This document shows, piece after piece, positions 32,043-40,580 of a stretch of 64,000 nucleotides of DNA. The stretch is taken from assembly GCF_007993865.1 (NCBI RefSeq), contig NZ_VIUH01000003.1:238061-302060 (forward strand), in the 5' to 3' direction. Below the pieces are notes generated by a model, which had not been told where the DNA came from, made no database searches, and worked only from the letters and a program-made list of their open reading frames with translations. This DNA is from Pseudomonas sp. SJZ079 (GTDB lineage: Bacteria > Pseudomonadota > Gammaproteobacteria > Pseudomonadales > Pseudomonadaceae). Each line of letters starts with the position of its first letter. Positions within the stretch are counted from its first letter, which is position 1. Made by a program: the position numbers and the translations under genes.

Positions 32043-32539
32043 TTGCGCACCCCGAACTGATGCAGGCGCGGCGCATAGCTGAACTCGGCATCGCCAGCAT
32101 GGGAGTGGTGATGACCGCCGCCGTAGGCGCCGTGCTCGGGTTGATAGGGCGCTTCGATCCGCTCTACCGTGGCGCCCAGTTGTTCGAGCATGGTCTGCAG
32201 CACGTAGTCGTCGGGCAGGCGCAGCCAGCCTTCACCCAGTTGCAGGGCCACGTGGCGGTTGCCCAGGTGATAGGCGGCGCGGGTCAGCTCGAAGGCGTTG
32301 CTGCAGGTGACGTGCAACAGCGTTTCGGCGCGGGCGCACACGCGGACCACGCGGCCGTCCTCGGCCTGCAGGCATTCGCCGTCGTGCAGCGGTGCCTGGC
32401 CACGTTCGAGGAACAGGCCGACCTCTTCGCCTTGGCGAGTGAAGCAGCGCAGGCGGCTTTTACTGCGGGCTTCGAAGCTCAGTTCGAGCTCGGCGTCGCA
32501 GTGGTCCTGGGCGGGGATACGTTGGTGGATCACCAGCAT
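32039..32539 (-). CDS. ureE: Urease accessory protein UreE
   Basis: 166 residues. Nickel metallochaperone that hands Ni2+ to the UreG complex. N-terminal peptide-binding domain (LVIHQRIPAQ; LSFEARSKSRLRC) and metal-binding C-terminal domain with GNRHVALQLGEGWLRLPDDYVLQTMLEQLG. The tail has the His-rich segment HGAYGGGHHHSHAGDAEFSYAPRLHQFG. First of the ureE-ureF-ureG-hupE run. No ureABC or ureD is present in the window, as in P. aeruginosa where they lie elsewhere. Confidence 0.95.
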   Translation of the reverse strand: MLVIHQRIPAQDHCDAELELSFEARSKSRLRCFTRQGEEVGLFLERGQAPLHDGECLQAEDGRVVRVCARAETLLHVTCSNAFELTRAAYHLGNRHVALQLGEGWLRLPDDYVLQTMLEQLGATVERIEAPYQPEHGAYGGGHHHSHAGDAEFSYAPRLHQFGVRK

Positions 32540-32776
32540 GGGGCAGTTTCCGGCAGCTCAATGCCGGGAACAGAGCAAGGGGCTTGCCAACCTGCGCTAA
32601 CGTCGAGAGACGCGGGCCTGGGGCGCAGAGGGTGACGAAAATGAGGCGCTGCTCAGGTTTATTTGGTGCGCCACGGCTCCTGATGCACCGTTTGAGTGCT
32701 AGCGGTGCTTCAGCTGCACGCCAGCGCACCGCTGGCTCACGGGAAGCAGCCACGACAAGCGGCTGGCTTGTCCGCC

Positions 32777-33148
32777 TCAATAACCTCCACCCCGGTCGAA
32801 GACCGGCGCATGAGCGCGCGCGCGTTCGTTTTTCTCCATCTGCTGACAACTGATAAAACCTTTGCCATCGACGCGGCCCGCCGAGTTGAAGCTGACGTAA
32901 TAGGCCTGCTGCCGACCTTCCTTATTGAGAATGTAGTTATTGCAGGTGCCGGGGCTGACCGTGCGCGGTTCCTCGCTGGACGGGGGGCCGGCGATTTCCA
33001 GGACGTGCTGTTTGTTCATGTCTAGAGCCACTTCCTGGACCAAGGGTTCGTCGCGATAGGTCAGGTAGTCGATCGGGTTCTCTGCCTGGCCGGCACACCC
33101 GGCCAGCGCCGTCAGCACACCGGCAACACTCAGGGTTCGCATGTACAT
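32777..33148 (-). CDS. osmE: Osmotically inducible lipoprotein OsmE
   Basis: 123 residues with the ATG at 33148 (GGGAAG upstream). Lipoprotein signal with lipobox LAGC at Cys18. The mature part belongs to the SmpA/OmlA-like fold: ALDMNKQHVLEIAGPPSSEEPRTVSPGTCNNYIL and YYVSFNSAGRVDGKGFISC. Outer-membrane location is expected. In enterobacteria osmE is induced by salt. It stands alone, divergent from the AEC transporter gene. Confidence 0.85.
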   Translation of the reverse strand: MYMRTLSVAGVLTALAGCAGQAENPIDYLTYRDEPLVQEVALDMNKQHVLEIAGPPSSEEPRTVSPGTCNNYILNKEGRQQAYYVSFNSAGRVDGKGFISCQQMEKNERARAHAPVFDRGGGY

Positions 33149-33341
33149 GGTGTCTTCCCTTGTGGCGAGCCTGGCCGGGCTACAGCTTATTGGAACCGCA
33201 AAAGCCGGTAGGCAGTGTCCGCAACGTGCATGGGGCGAGTCGTATTTCGGTGGGCGCGCGCATACACTTGCGCCCTCACAAGCACGCCCCAGCGGGCGGC
33301 GTTTGCACTTTACGTTGCGTGGTTCAGGAGCCTCTCCATTG

Positions 33342-34238
33342 ATGGTAGCTGTTCAGGCGATTCTGCCGATCTTTGCGTTGGTGCTGCTGGGCTACCTACT
33401 GGGTTGGCGTCAGTGGCTGAGCGCCGAGTCGGCGGTGGGCTTGGCCAACATCACCTTCAAGCTGTTCATGCCGACCTTGCTGTTTGCCGGTATCGCCAAG
33501 GCGCCCCTGGCCGACGGCCTGTCGCCGATGCTGCTGCTTGCCTACTACCTGCCGGTACTGCTGGTGTTTGGCCTGGTCAACCTGATCGCCCACCGGCAGC
33601 GCGGCACGGCCACACCGTTGGGGCTGGTCGCGGCCTATTCCAATAATGTACTAGTCGGCATTCCGCTGGTGACGACCCTGATGGGCTCGGCAGGGCTGGT
33701 GTATGTGTTCGCCATCCTGGTGTTTCACAGCCTCACGCTGTTCTCCCTGCATAGCTTCTACGCCGCCTTCGGTAGCCCGGAACGCGTCGATGCGAGGGGG
33801 CTGCTGAAGAACCTGGCCAACCCGATGATCATCGGTCTGCTGCTTGGCGCGTTGCTCAACGTCTCGGGGGTGAGTGTGCCGGAGCCGCTGTGGCGCATGT
33901 TCACCTGGCTGGCCCAGGCGGCGCTGCCCTGCGCCTTGATCGTGCTGGGCGTCAGCCTGTCACGCTACCGGCTGCGCCCTGGGCGCATGGTACTGGGCCT
34001 GGCCCTGGCCAAGCTGGTGCTGTTCCCGGCCATGGTCTGGTGGCTGAGCCAACAACTGCCCGGGCTGAACGACGAAGCGCGGGGCGTGCTGGTATTGCTG
34101 GCCGCCTGCCCCAGCGGGGTCAATGTCCTGGCCTTCGCAAAAGCTCCGGAAGACACCCGTAGCGTCAGCTCGGCGGTGTTTCTATCCACCGTACTGGCGG
34201 CGCTGACGCTGCCGTTATGGATGCTCCTGGTGGTCTAG
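33342..34238 (+). CDS. AEC (auxin efflux carrier) family transporter
   Basis: 298 residues from the ATG at 33342 (CAGGAGCC just upstream); the frame is open further 5' but without a start signal. About ten membrane segments in two halves. The N-terminus AVQAILPIFALVLLGYLLG and the later LANPMIIGLLLGALLNVSGVSVPEPL are typical of bacterial AEC/membrane transport proteins, which move carboxylates such as malate or malonate. Substrate unknown. No neighbour suggests one. Confidence 0.85.
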   Translation: MVAVQAILPIFALVLLGYLLGWRQWLSAESAVGLANITFKLFMPTLLFAGIAKAPLADGLSPMLLLAYYLPVLLVFGLVNLIAHRQRGTATPLGLVAAYSNNVLVGIPLVTTLMGSAGLVYVFAILVFHSLTLFSLHSFYAAFGSPERVDARGLLKNLANPMIIGLLLGALLNVSGVSVPEPLWRMFTWLAQAALPCALIVLGVSLSRYRLRPGRMVLGLALAKLVLFPAMVWWLSQQLPGLNDEARGVLVLLAACPSGVNVLAFAKAPEDTRSVSSAVFLSTVLAALTLPLWMLLVV

Positions 34239-34261
34239 CGGCAGAGCGCTTGCGTCCTGCT

Positions 34262-34543
34262 TCAGCCGACCTGGAGTTGCTCCAGTAGCCGCTCGGCACC
34301 GCCTTCGGCCACATGCAGGTGCTTTTGCCCAGGCGTGCGCGCCGCACCGTTCTGCGCAGTATGCAAGCGCTGCTCCAGCAGACGCTCGGCGCCGCCTTCG
34401 GCTACGTGGCGATCTTGCAGCTGAATTTCCGGCTGGCTGTCTCTCACCTCACCGAGCAGAGGTTGCGGCGTGTGGTTCGGCAGCGCGAAGGCGTTGGCGG
34501 CGAGCAGGCTCAGGCTCAGGCTGATAAGGAATTGGCGTTTCAT
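34262..34543 (-). CDS. Small secreted protein with 16-residue repeats
   Basis: 93 residues from the ATG at 34543, which has a strong GGAGGAG site. Signal peptide MKRQFLISLSLSLLAANAFA, then a short mature chain with three repeats of about 16 residues: HVAEGGAERLLEQRL, HTAQNGAARTPGQKHL and HVAEGGAERLLEQLQV. The outer two are nearly identical at the DNA level (93 bp apart). Similar short periplasmic proteins in pseudomonads are sometimes labelled phage infection protein, a name I cannot justify here. Function unknown. Confidence 0.75.
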   Translation of the reverse strand: MKRQFLISLSLSLLAANAFALPNHTPQPLLGEVRDSQPEIQLQDRHVAEGGAERLLEQRLHTAQNGAARTPGQKHLHVAEGGAERLLEQLQVG

Positions 34544-34779
34544 GTCGGCTCCTCCAGGTGGGGGCTCAATGGCTACAGGAGGCAATACTAGGGACTTGGC
34601 GGAGGATAAGAAGTTGAGTGGCTCGATAGTACCCATCGACCCCTTTGATGGTCGGGCAAACCTCTCTATATCAGGGGTCTTGGTCGGTTCTGCGCTATGG
34701 TTAACCATGTCATTTGCGGCTGCCGACATGTTTGCCCGCGTCGCTCACTCAACTGCTTGTCGAACAGGGATGCTCCCTC

Positions 34780-35670
34780 ATGTCCAACTCCGCGACACCG
34801 CGATACCCCCTGGTGCTGGTGCCGGGACTGCTGGGGTTCATCCGCCTGCTCGGCTACCCCTATTGGTTCGGCATCGTCTCGGCGCTGCGCCGGCAGGGCG
34901 CCAAGGTGTTTCCCGTGCTGGTGTCCTCGGTGCATTCCAGCGAGGTGCGTGGCGAGCAGTTGCTTGAGCGTATCGCCCAGGTCTTGCAGGAAACCGGCGC
35001 CGACAAGGTGCACCTGATCGGGCATAGCCAGGGCGCGTTGAGTGCCCGCTATGCGGCGGCGCTGAAACCGCAGTGGGTGGCCTCGGTGACCTCGCTGGCC
35101 GGGCCCAATCATGGCTCGGAGTTGGCCGATTTTCTCCAGCGTTGGGCGCCGCATGGCAGCCTGCGCGAGAAACTCCTGAGCGCCTTGTTGCGCGGCGTGG
35201 CGCGTTGCATGGCCTGGCTGGAAAGCGCTTATAAAGGGCCGCGCCTGCCCATGGATGTGGCCGCCGCGCAGCAATCGCTGACCACCGCCGGAGTCACCGC
35301 GTTCAACGCAAACTATCCACAAGGTCTGCCCGAAACCTGGGGCGGCGAAGGCGCGGAGGAGGTCAATGGGGTGCGCTATTACTCCTGGTCCGGCACCTTG
35401 CAACCGGGGATCACCAATCGTGGCGGCAACCGCCTGGATGGGCCGAATCTCGCCTGTCGGTTGTTCGCCCGCACCTTTCGCCGCGAGGCGGGACACTGCG
35501 ATGGCATGGTCGGCCGCTATAGCTCGCACCTGGGAAAGGTGATTGCCGACGACTTGCCGTTGGATCATTTCGACATCATCAATCAGAGTTTCGGCCTGGT
35601 CGGCAAGGGCGCCGAACCGGTGCGCCTGTTCGTCGAGCATGCTCGGCGCCTGCACGATGTCGGGCTGTAG
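34780..35670 (+). CDS. Triacylglycerol lipase / esterase, LipA-like
   Basis: 296 residues from the ATG at 34780 (MSNSATPRYPLVLVPGLLG). Alpha/beta hydrolase closely patterned on Pseudomonas family I lipases: oxyanion-loop region VPGLLGFIRLLGYPYWFGI, SEVRGEQLL, nucleophile elbow GHSQG, TSLAGPNHGSELADFL, YYSWSG, catalytic Asp in HCDGMVG and His in LDHFDIIN. Unlike secreted LipA it shows no signal peptide with this start; the upstream in-frame TTG extension does not supply a convincing one. No foldase (lif) gene follows. Likely intracellular or leaderless. Confidence 0.85.
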   Translation: MSNSATPRYPLVLVPGLLGFIRLLGYPYWFGIVSALRRQGAKVFPVLVSSVHSSEVRGEQLLERIAQVLQETGADKVHLIGHSQGALSARYAAALKPQWVASVTSLAGPNHGSELADFLQRWAPHGSLREKLLSALLRGVARCMAWLESAYKGPRLPMDVAAAQQSLTTAGVTAFNANYPQGLPETWGGEGAEEVNGVRYYSWSGTLQPGITNRGGNRLDGPNLACRLFARTFRREAGHCDGMVGRYSSHLGKVIADDLPLDHFDIINQSFGLVGKGAEPVRLFVEHARRLHDVGL

Positions 35671-35885
35671 ACGCGGCCCTCAAGTGCAAGCTTAGGCCGG
35701 TGTGCGGTTCGCGCCGATTAAGAGACCGTGCTGTACCTCCCCCGACTTAACGGTCCGGTTATTGGCTGACCAATGGTCCTGGTCGCGATGCGCTAGCAGC
35801 GCTGCGGGGTAGGGGCCTGGGCGAGTTGGCTTTAGCGAATCTTCGGCTAGTCTGATGAGATAGCGACTATTTCGCGGGAATTGGC
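35671..35885. other. Intergenic region before the TRAP operon
   Basis: 215 bp without a gene. Must hold the promoter for the TRAP transporter genes. No operator recognised. Confidence 0.4.
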
Positions 35886-36392
35886 ATGCCAAAAGCCATA
35901 AGGGTGTTTGTCCGAGCAGTGGATGCGATGAACCGGATCATCGGTCGGTTCGCCATGTACCTGATCTTCGTCATGCTGGGTGTGCTGCTTTACTCCTCGA
36001 TCAGCAAGACCTTCGCCGACCCGGCGATCTGGACCCTGGAAACCGCTCAGTTCCTGATGGTTGCCTACTTTCTCCTCGGCGGCGGCTACTCCATGCAGCT
36101 GGATGCCCATGTGCGCATGGACCTGTTCTACAGTCGCTGGTCGCCGCGCACCAGCGCGATCATGGACGCCATCACCGTCGGTTTCCTGATCTTTTACCTG
36201 GTATTCCTGCTCTACGGCGGAATCTCCTCGACCCACTATGCCCTGCAGTACGGCGAAACCAGCTACTCGGCCTGGTCGCCGCAGATGGCGCCGATCAAGA
36301 TCATCATGACCGTCGGCGTGGCGCTGATGCTGCTGCAGTCGATCGCCACTTTCTTCAAGGATCTCGCCACGGCACGCGGAGAACCGCTGTAA
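35886..36392 (+). CDS. TRAP transporter small permease (DctQ type)
   Basis: 168 residues with four membrane segments; hallmark residues in AMYLIFVMLGVLLYSS, WTLETAQFLMVAYFLLGGGYSMQLDAHVRMDLFYSRWSPRTSAIMD. The small membrane subunit of a tripartite ATP-independent periplasmic transporter. Its TAA overlaps the ATG of the large permease gene (TAATG at 36392). Confidence 0.93.
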   Translation: MPKAIRVFVRAVDAMNRIIGRFAMYLIFVMLGVLLYSSISKTFADPAIWTLETAQFLMVAYFLLGGGYSMQLDAHVRMDLFYSRWSPRTSAIMDAITVGFLIFYLVFLLYGGISSTHYALQYGETSYSAWSPQMAPIKIIMTVGVALMLLQSIATFFKDLATARGEPL

Positions 36393-37717
36393 TGAGTTAC
36401 GAACTCATCGCGCTGCTGATGTTCTCTACCATGATGTTGCTGCTGCTCACCGGCAAGCGGGTGTTCGGTGCCATTGGTTTCGTCGCGGTAGCCGCCGCCT
36501 TGCTGCTGTGGGGTGACGGCGGTTCGGAAGTGGCCTTCAACGCCGCGATGAAGTTGATGAAGTGGTACCCGCTGTTGACCCTGCCGATGTTTGTGTTCAT
36601 GGGCTACATGCTCTCCGAGTCCGGGCTGGCCGAAGACCTCTACCGCATGTTCCACGTGTGGATGGGACCGCTGCACGGTGGCTTGGCCATTGGCACCATC
36701 GCCCTGATGGTGGTGATCTCGGCGATGAACGGCCTGAGCGTGGCCGGCATGGCCATTGGCGCCAGCATCGCCTTGCCGGAGCTACTGCGCCGCGGTTACG
36801 ACAAGATCATGGTCACTGGGGTGATCCAGGCCGGCAGCTCCCTGGGCATCCTGATTCCGCCCAGCGTGGTGCTGGTGCTATACGGCATGATCGCTCGCCA
36901 GCCGGTGGGCCAACTGTGGCTGGCCGGGGTCTTTCCCGGGCTGATGATGGCGAGCATGTTCGTGCTCTATATCGTCATCCGTTGCCGTCTGAACCCGGCG
37001 TTGGGGCCTGCCCTGCCCGAAGAGGAGCGCCAGCAGATCGGCTGGGTCGAGAAACTGCGCCTGCTCAAGGCCGGCATCGCCCCGCTGTTTATTTTCTTCT
37101 GCATGACCGGGCTGTTCCTCATGGGTATCACCAGCCTGGTCGAGAGCTCGGCGGTCGGCGCGGCGGCGGCGACCTTTACGGCCTTGGTCAAAGGCCGGTT
37201 GAACCGTGAGGTGATGGAAGAGACCCTGCGCAAGACGCTCGGCATCACCTGCATGTTTATGTGGATCATCCTCGCCGCCTTGTGCTTTGGCGCGGTGTTC
37301 GATGGCCTCGGCGCGGTCAAGGCGATCGAAGGCTTCTTCGTCGACCGTCTGGGCCTGGGGCCCTGGCAGGTGCTGATCATGATGCAGCTGTCGTTCATCA
37401 TCATGGGCATGTTCCTCGACGACACCGCCATGCTGGTGATCGTCGCGCCGCTGTACATCCCCCTGGTCGGCGCCCTGGGCTTCGACCTGATCTGGTACGG
37501 CGTGCTCTACACCATCACCTGCCAGATCGCCTACATGACTCCGCCCTTCGGCTACAACCTGTTCCTCATGCGCGCCATGGCGCCACCCGAGGTGACGCTG
37601 AGGGACATCTACGTTTCGGTCACCCCCTTCGTGCTGGTGATGATCCTCGCGCTGGTGCTGGTGATGATTTTCCCGCAGCTGGCGCTGTGGTTGCCCCAGT
37701 GGCACTACGCGCGCTGA
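36392..37717 (+). CDS. TRAP transporter large permease (DctM type)
   Basis: 441 residues, about 12 membrane segments. Family landmarks: GPLHGGLAIGTIALMVVISAMNGLSVAGMAIG, QAGSSLGILIPPSVVLVLYG, GMFLDDTAMLVIVAPLYIPL and YMTPPFGYNLFLMRAMAP. Forms the sodium-driven channel with the DctQ subunit. The binding protein gene follows 151 bp later. Confidence 0.94.
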   Translation: MSYELIALLMFSTMMLLLLTGKRVFGAIGFVAVAAALLLWGDGGSEVAFNAAMKLMKWYPLLTLPMFVFMGYMLSESGLAEDLYRMFHVWMGPLHGGLAIGTIALMVVISAMNGLSVAGMAIGASIALPELLRRGYDKIMVTGVIQAGSSLGILIPPSVVLVLYGMIARQPVGQLWLAGVFPGLMMASMFVLYIVIRCRLNPALGPALPEEERQQIGWVEKLRLLKAGIAPLFIFFCMTGLFLMGITSLVESSAVGAAAATFTALVKGRLNREVMEETLRKTLGITCMFMWIILAALCFGAVFDGLGAVKAIEGFFVDRLGLGPWQVLIMMQLSFIIMGMFLDDTAMLVIVAPLYIPLVGALGFDLIWYGVLYTITCQIAYMTPPFGYNLFLMRAMAPPEVTLRDIYVSVTPFVLVMILALVLVMIFPQLALWLPQWHYAR

Positions 37718-37868
37718 ACGAGAAAATTCGGGAACGCCAGTGGGCAATTGATCCGCTGTCGAGGATGGGCAGGCCCATCCACCTGAAAACGCTGCACCGA
37801 CCTGGCTGGGTCGCAGTAGTGCTATGCGGTTGTATGACATCTGAATCGACATCAATGGAGATAACAGC

Positions 37869-38921
37869 ATGAGTACGAGACGCGATTTCCTCAAGACGGC
37901 TGCGGTTACCACCGGGGCGGTTAGTGCTACGGCTCTGGGTTCGGCGCACATCTACGCCGCCGAGCCGAAGAAGATCACCTGGCGCCTGCAGACCTATGCG
38001 GGCCCGGCTCTGGCCGAGCATGTGATCAAGCCGTCCATCGATGCCTTCAACAAGGCGGCCAACGGTGAGATGGAGATCCAGTTGTACTTCGCCGATCAAC
38101 TGGTGCCGACTGGTGAGCTGTTCCGCGCCATGCAGCGCGGCACCATCGACGCGGTGCAGAGCGACGACGACTCGATCGCCGCGCCGGTGGACGTCTCGGT
38201 ATTCGGCGGTTACTTCCCCTTCGCCACCCGTTACAGCCTGGATGTGCCGGTGCTATTCGAGAAGTACGGCTTGCGGCAAATCTGGGAAGAGGCCTACGGC
38301 GAGGTCGAGGGCGTTACCTGGCTCGGTGCCGGGGCCTGGGACCCCTGCCATTTCGCCACGGTCGAGCCGATCAAGAGCCTGGCTGACCTCAAGGGCAAAC
38401 GCATCTTCACCTTTCCCACCGCAGGCAAGTTCCTTGCTCGTTTCGGCGTGATCCCGGTGACCCTGCCCTGGGAGGACGTCGAGGTGGCGGTGCAGACCGG
38501 CGAACTGGACGGCATCACCTGGTCGGGCATCACCGAGGACTACACCGTCGGCTGGGCCAACGTCACCAAGTACTTCCTCACTAACAACATTTCCGGCGCC
38601 TGGATCGGCTCCTACTTCGCCAACTCGGAGAAGTGGGCCGAGGTGCCTGCGCACCTGCAGACCCTGTTCAAACTGTGCATGGACAGCTCCCACTATTACC
38701 GCCAGCACTGGTACTGGGGCGGCGAGGCGCAGTTGCGGGTCGAGGGCGGCAAGCTGCAGCTCACCACCATTCCCGACGCGGAATGGGCCACCGTCGAGGA
38801 CGAGGCGCACAAGTTCTGGGACGAGATCGCCAAGGCCAGCCCACGCAGCGCCAAAGTGGTGGAGATCTTCAAGAAGTACAACGCCCTGATGGCCAAAGCC
38901 GGCCCGCCATACCGCTATTGA
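37869..38921 (+). CDS. TRAP transporter substrate-binding protein (DctP type), Tat-exported
   Basis: 350 residues. Twin-arginine signal (STRRDFLKTAAVTTGAVSATALG), so the protein folds before export. The mature chain is a DctP-fold binding protein (ITWRLQTYAGPALAEHVIKPSIDAFNKA; conserved ligand Arg region LKGKRIFTFPTAGKFLARFG; ELDGITWSG). This subclass often binds keto acids or carboxylates, sometimes as dimers. GGAG precedes the ATG. Order permease-permease-binding protein, then metabolic genes on the same strand, suggests one catabolic operon. Confidence 0.92.
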   Translation: MSTRRDFLKTAAVTTGAVSATALGSAHIYAAEPKKITWRLQTYAGPALAEHVIKPSIDAFNKAANGEMEIQLYFADQLVPTGELFRAMQRGTIDAVQSDDDSIAAPVDVSVFGGYFPFATRYSLDVPVLFEKYGLRQIWEEAYGEVEGVTWLGAGAWDPCHFATVEPIKSLADLKGKRIFTFPTAGKFLARFGVIPVTLPWEDVEVAVQTGELDGITWSGITEDYTVGWANVTKYFLTNNISGAWIGSYFANSEKWAEVPAHLQTLFKLCMDSSHYYRQHWYWGGEAQLRVEGGKLQLTTIPDAEWATVEDEAHKFWDEIAKASPRSAKVVEIFKKYNALMAKAGPPYRY

Positions 38922-39094
38922 GACCGGTGTGGGCTGCCCTGATCGCGGCTCTCTGTGCTGCGTGCGCTAGCGCGTGGCTCGGGCTGCGGAGCGGTCGGTG
39001 GCCGCGACCCGGTTGGCCATCGGCATCAGGCAAGGCTTAGTCGACTGACATCGCCGACAGCGGAGGTCGGCCATAACAATAAACAGGGGTGCAT

Positions 39095-40468
39095 ATGCTC
39101 AATCCGCGGGATGTTAAAACCATCGAGGACGCTAAACGCATCGTCGAAGAGCGCGGTCTTAGCCACATCAAGGTGGGCGTCTTCGATAACGATGGGGTGA
39201 TGCGCGGCAAATACCTCAGCCGCAGCAAGTTCTTCTCCGCCCTGGAGCACGGCTTCGCCTTCTGCGACGTGGTGCTGGGCTGGGACGTCAAGGACCAGCT
39301 GTATGACAATGCCAGCTATACCGGCTGGCACACCGGTTACCCGGACGCACCGGTGCGGGTGCTTGCGCATACCTGCCGGGATATCCCCTTCGAGAACGGC
39401 ATGTTGCTGTTTATCTGCGAGTTCGATCAGCAGGCCGAGAAAGTCTGTCCGCGCGGCACGCTGCGCCGGGTGATCGAGCGCTGTCAGGCGATGGGCTTCG
39501 ACGCCTATGCGGCGCTGGAGTATGAGTTCTTCATCTTCGATGAAACCCCGGAGTCGGTGCGCGAAAAGGGTTATCGCAACCTCAAACCCTTCACTCCGGG
39601 CTGGTTCGGCTACTCGACCATCCGCAGTTCGGTGCACGCCGAGCTGTATCACGAGATTCTCGAGATGGCCGAGCGCATGGACTTTCCCATCGAGGGGCTG
39701 CACACCGAGACCGGGCCGGGTGTGCTGGAGGCCGCGATTGCCTACGATCATGCCGAAGCGGCGGCGGACAAGGGCGCCTTGTTCAAGACCTTCATGAAGG
39801 TGCTGGCCCAGCGCAACGGCCTGATGGCCACTTTCATGGCCAAGTGGTCGGGCGCCTATCCGGGGCAGAGCGGGCATATACACGTTTCCCTGCGCGACCG
39901 TGCCAGCAACAAGTCGGCCTTCTACGACCCCGGCCAACCGCACAACATGAGCCAGATTCAGCGGCACTTTCTCGCCGGCCAGCAGCGCCTGATGCCCGAG
40001 TTCCTGTGCATGGTGGCGCCCACCCTGAACAGCTACCGGCGCATGATTCCGGGCTTCTGGGCACCGACCGACGCCACTTGGGGCGTGGAAAACCGTACCG
40101 CCGCGCTACGGGTGATTCCCGGCAGCGACAAGTCGCAGCGCCAGGAGTACCGCCTGGGGGCGGCGGACGGCAATCCCTACCTGGCCCTGTCGGTGGCCTT
40201 GGCGTCTGGCCTGTACGGCATCATGCAGAAGTGGGAGCCGACCGATCCGGTGGTCGGTAACGCCTATGCGCAGAAGCATCCCGAAGAGTTGGCCCTGCCG
40301 CGCACCCTGTGGGATGCGGCGCAGCGGCTGAAGGCTTCCAAGGCGGCGCGTGAGTTGTTCGGTGATCCGTTCGTCGAACATTTCGCCGCCAGCCGCGAAT
40401 GGGAGGAACGTGAATACCGTCGGCATGTCAGCGATTGGGAGTTGGATCGCTACTTCGAAATCATCTGA
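39095..40468 (+). CDS. Glutamine synthetase family ligase (gamma-glutamyl-amine synthetase-like)
   Basis: 457 residues from the ATG at 39095 (CAGGGGTG upstream). GS catalytic domain is clear: ALEYEFFIFDE (metal Glu), GPGVLEAAIAYDHAEAAADKG, SGHIHVSLRD, NSYRRMIPGFWAPTDATWGVENRTAALRVI. The N-terminus is short and unlike GlnA, and the C-terminus ends without the adenylylation loop of GlnA. Relatives make gamma-glutamyl amides of putrescine, ethanolamine or isopropylamine rather than glutamine. Next to aldehyde and alcohol dehydrogenases it probably activates an amine or amino alcohol brought in by the TRAP system. Substrate is inference. Confidence 0.85.
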   Translation: MLNPRDVKTIEDAKRIVEERGLSHIKVGVFDNDGVMRGKYLSRSKFFSALEHGFAFCDVVLGWDVKDQLYDNASYTGWHTGYPDAPVRVLAHTCRDIPFENGMLLFICEFDQQAEKVCPRGTLRRVIERCQAMGFDAYAALEYEFFIFDETPESVREKGYRNLKPFTPGWFGYSTIRSSVHAELYHEILEMAERMDFPIEGLHTETGPGVLEAAIAYDHAEAAADKGALFKTFMKVLAQRNGLMATFMAKWSGAYPGQSGHIHVSLRDRASNKSAFYDPGQPHNMSQIQRHFLAGQQRLMPEFLCMVAPTLNSYRRMIPGFWAPTDATWGVENRTAALRVIPGSDKSQRQEYRLGAADGNPYLALSVALASGLYGIMQKWEPTDPVVGNAYAQKHPEELALPRTLWDAAQRLKASKAARELFGDPFVEHFAASREWEEREYRRHVSDWELDRYFEII

Positions 40469-40487
40469 GTCACGCACGTCCCTTCTT

Positions 40488-40546
40488 GTAGCCCGGATGC
40501 AATCCGGGGGGCGGCTCGACCCCATCCCGTATTGCATCCGGGCTAC
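40488..40546. repeat. GTAGCCCGGATG palindromic repeat, copy 1
   Basis: 59 bp with perfect 16-bp terminal arms GTAGCCCGGATGCAAT / ATTGCATCCGGGCTAC and a GC-rich centre. It lies between the GS-like gene and the aldehyde dehydrogenase gene. Related copies are at 43924-43990 and 47501-47567. This palindrome type is widespread in proteobacteria; it may also shape the mRNA end here. Confidence 0.9.
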
Positions 40547-40580
40547 GTGTCTATCGGCACAGGCTTCTACGGAGCGAGCA

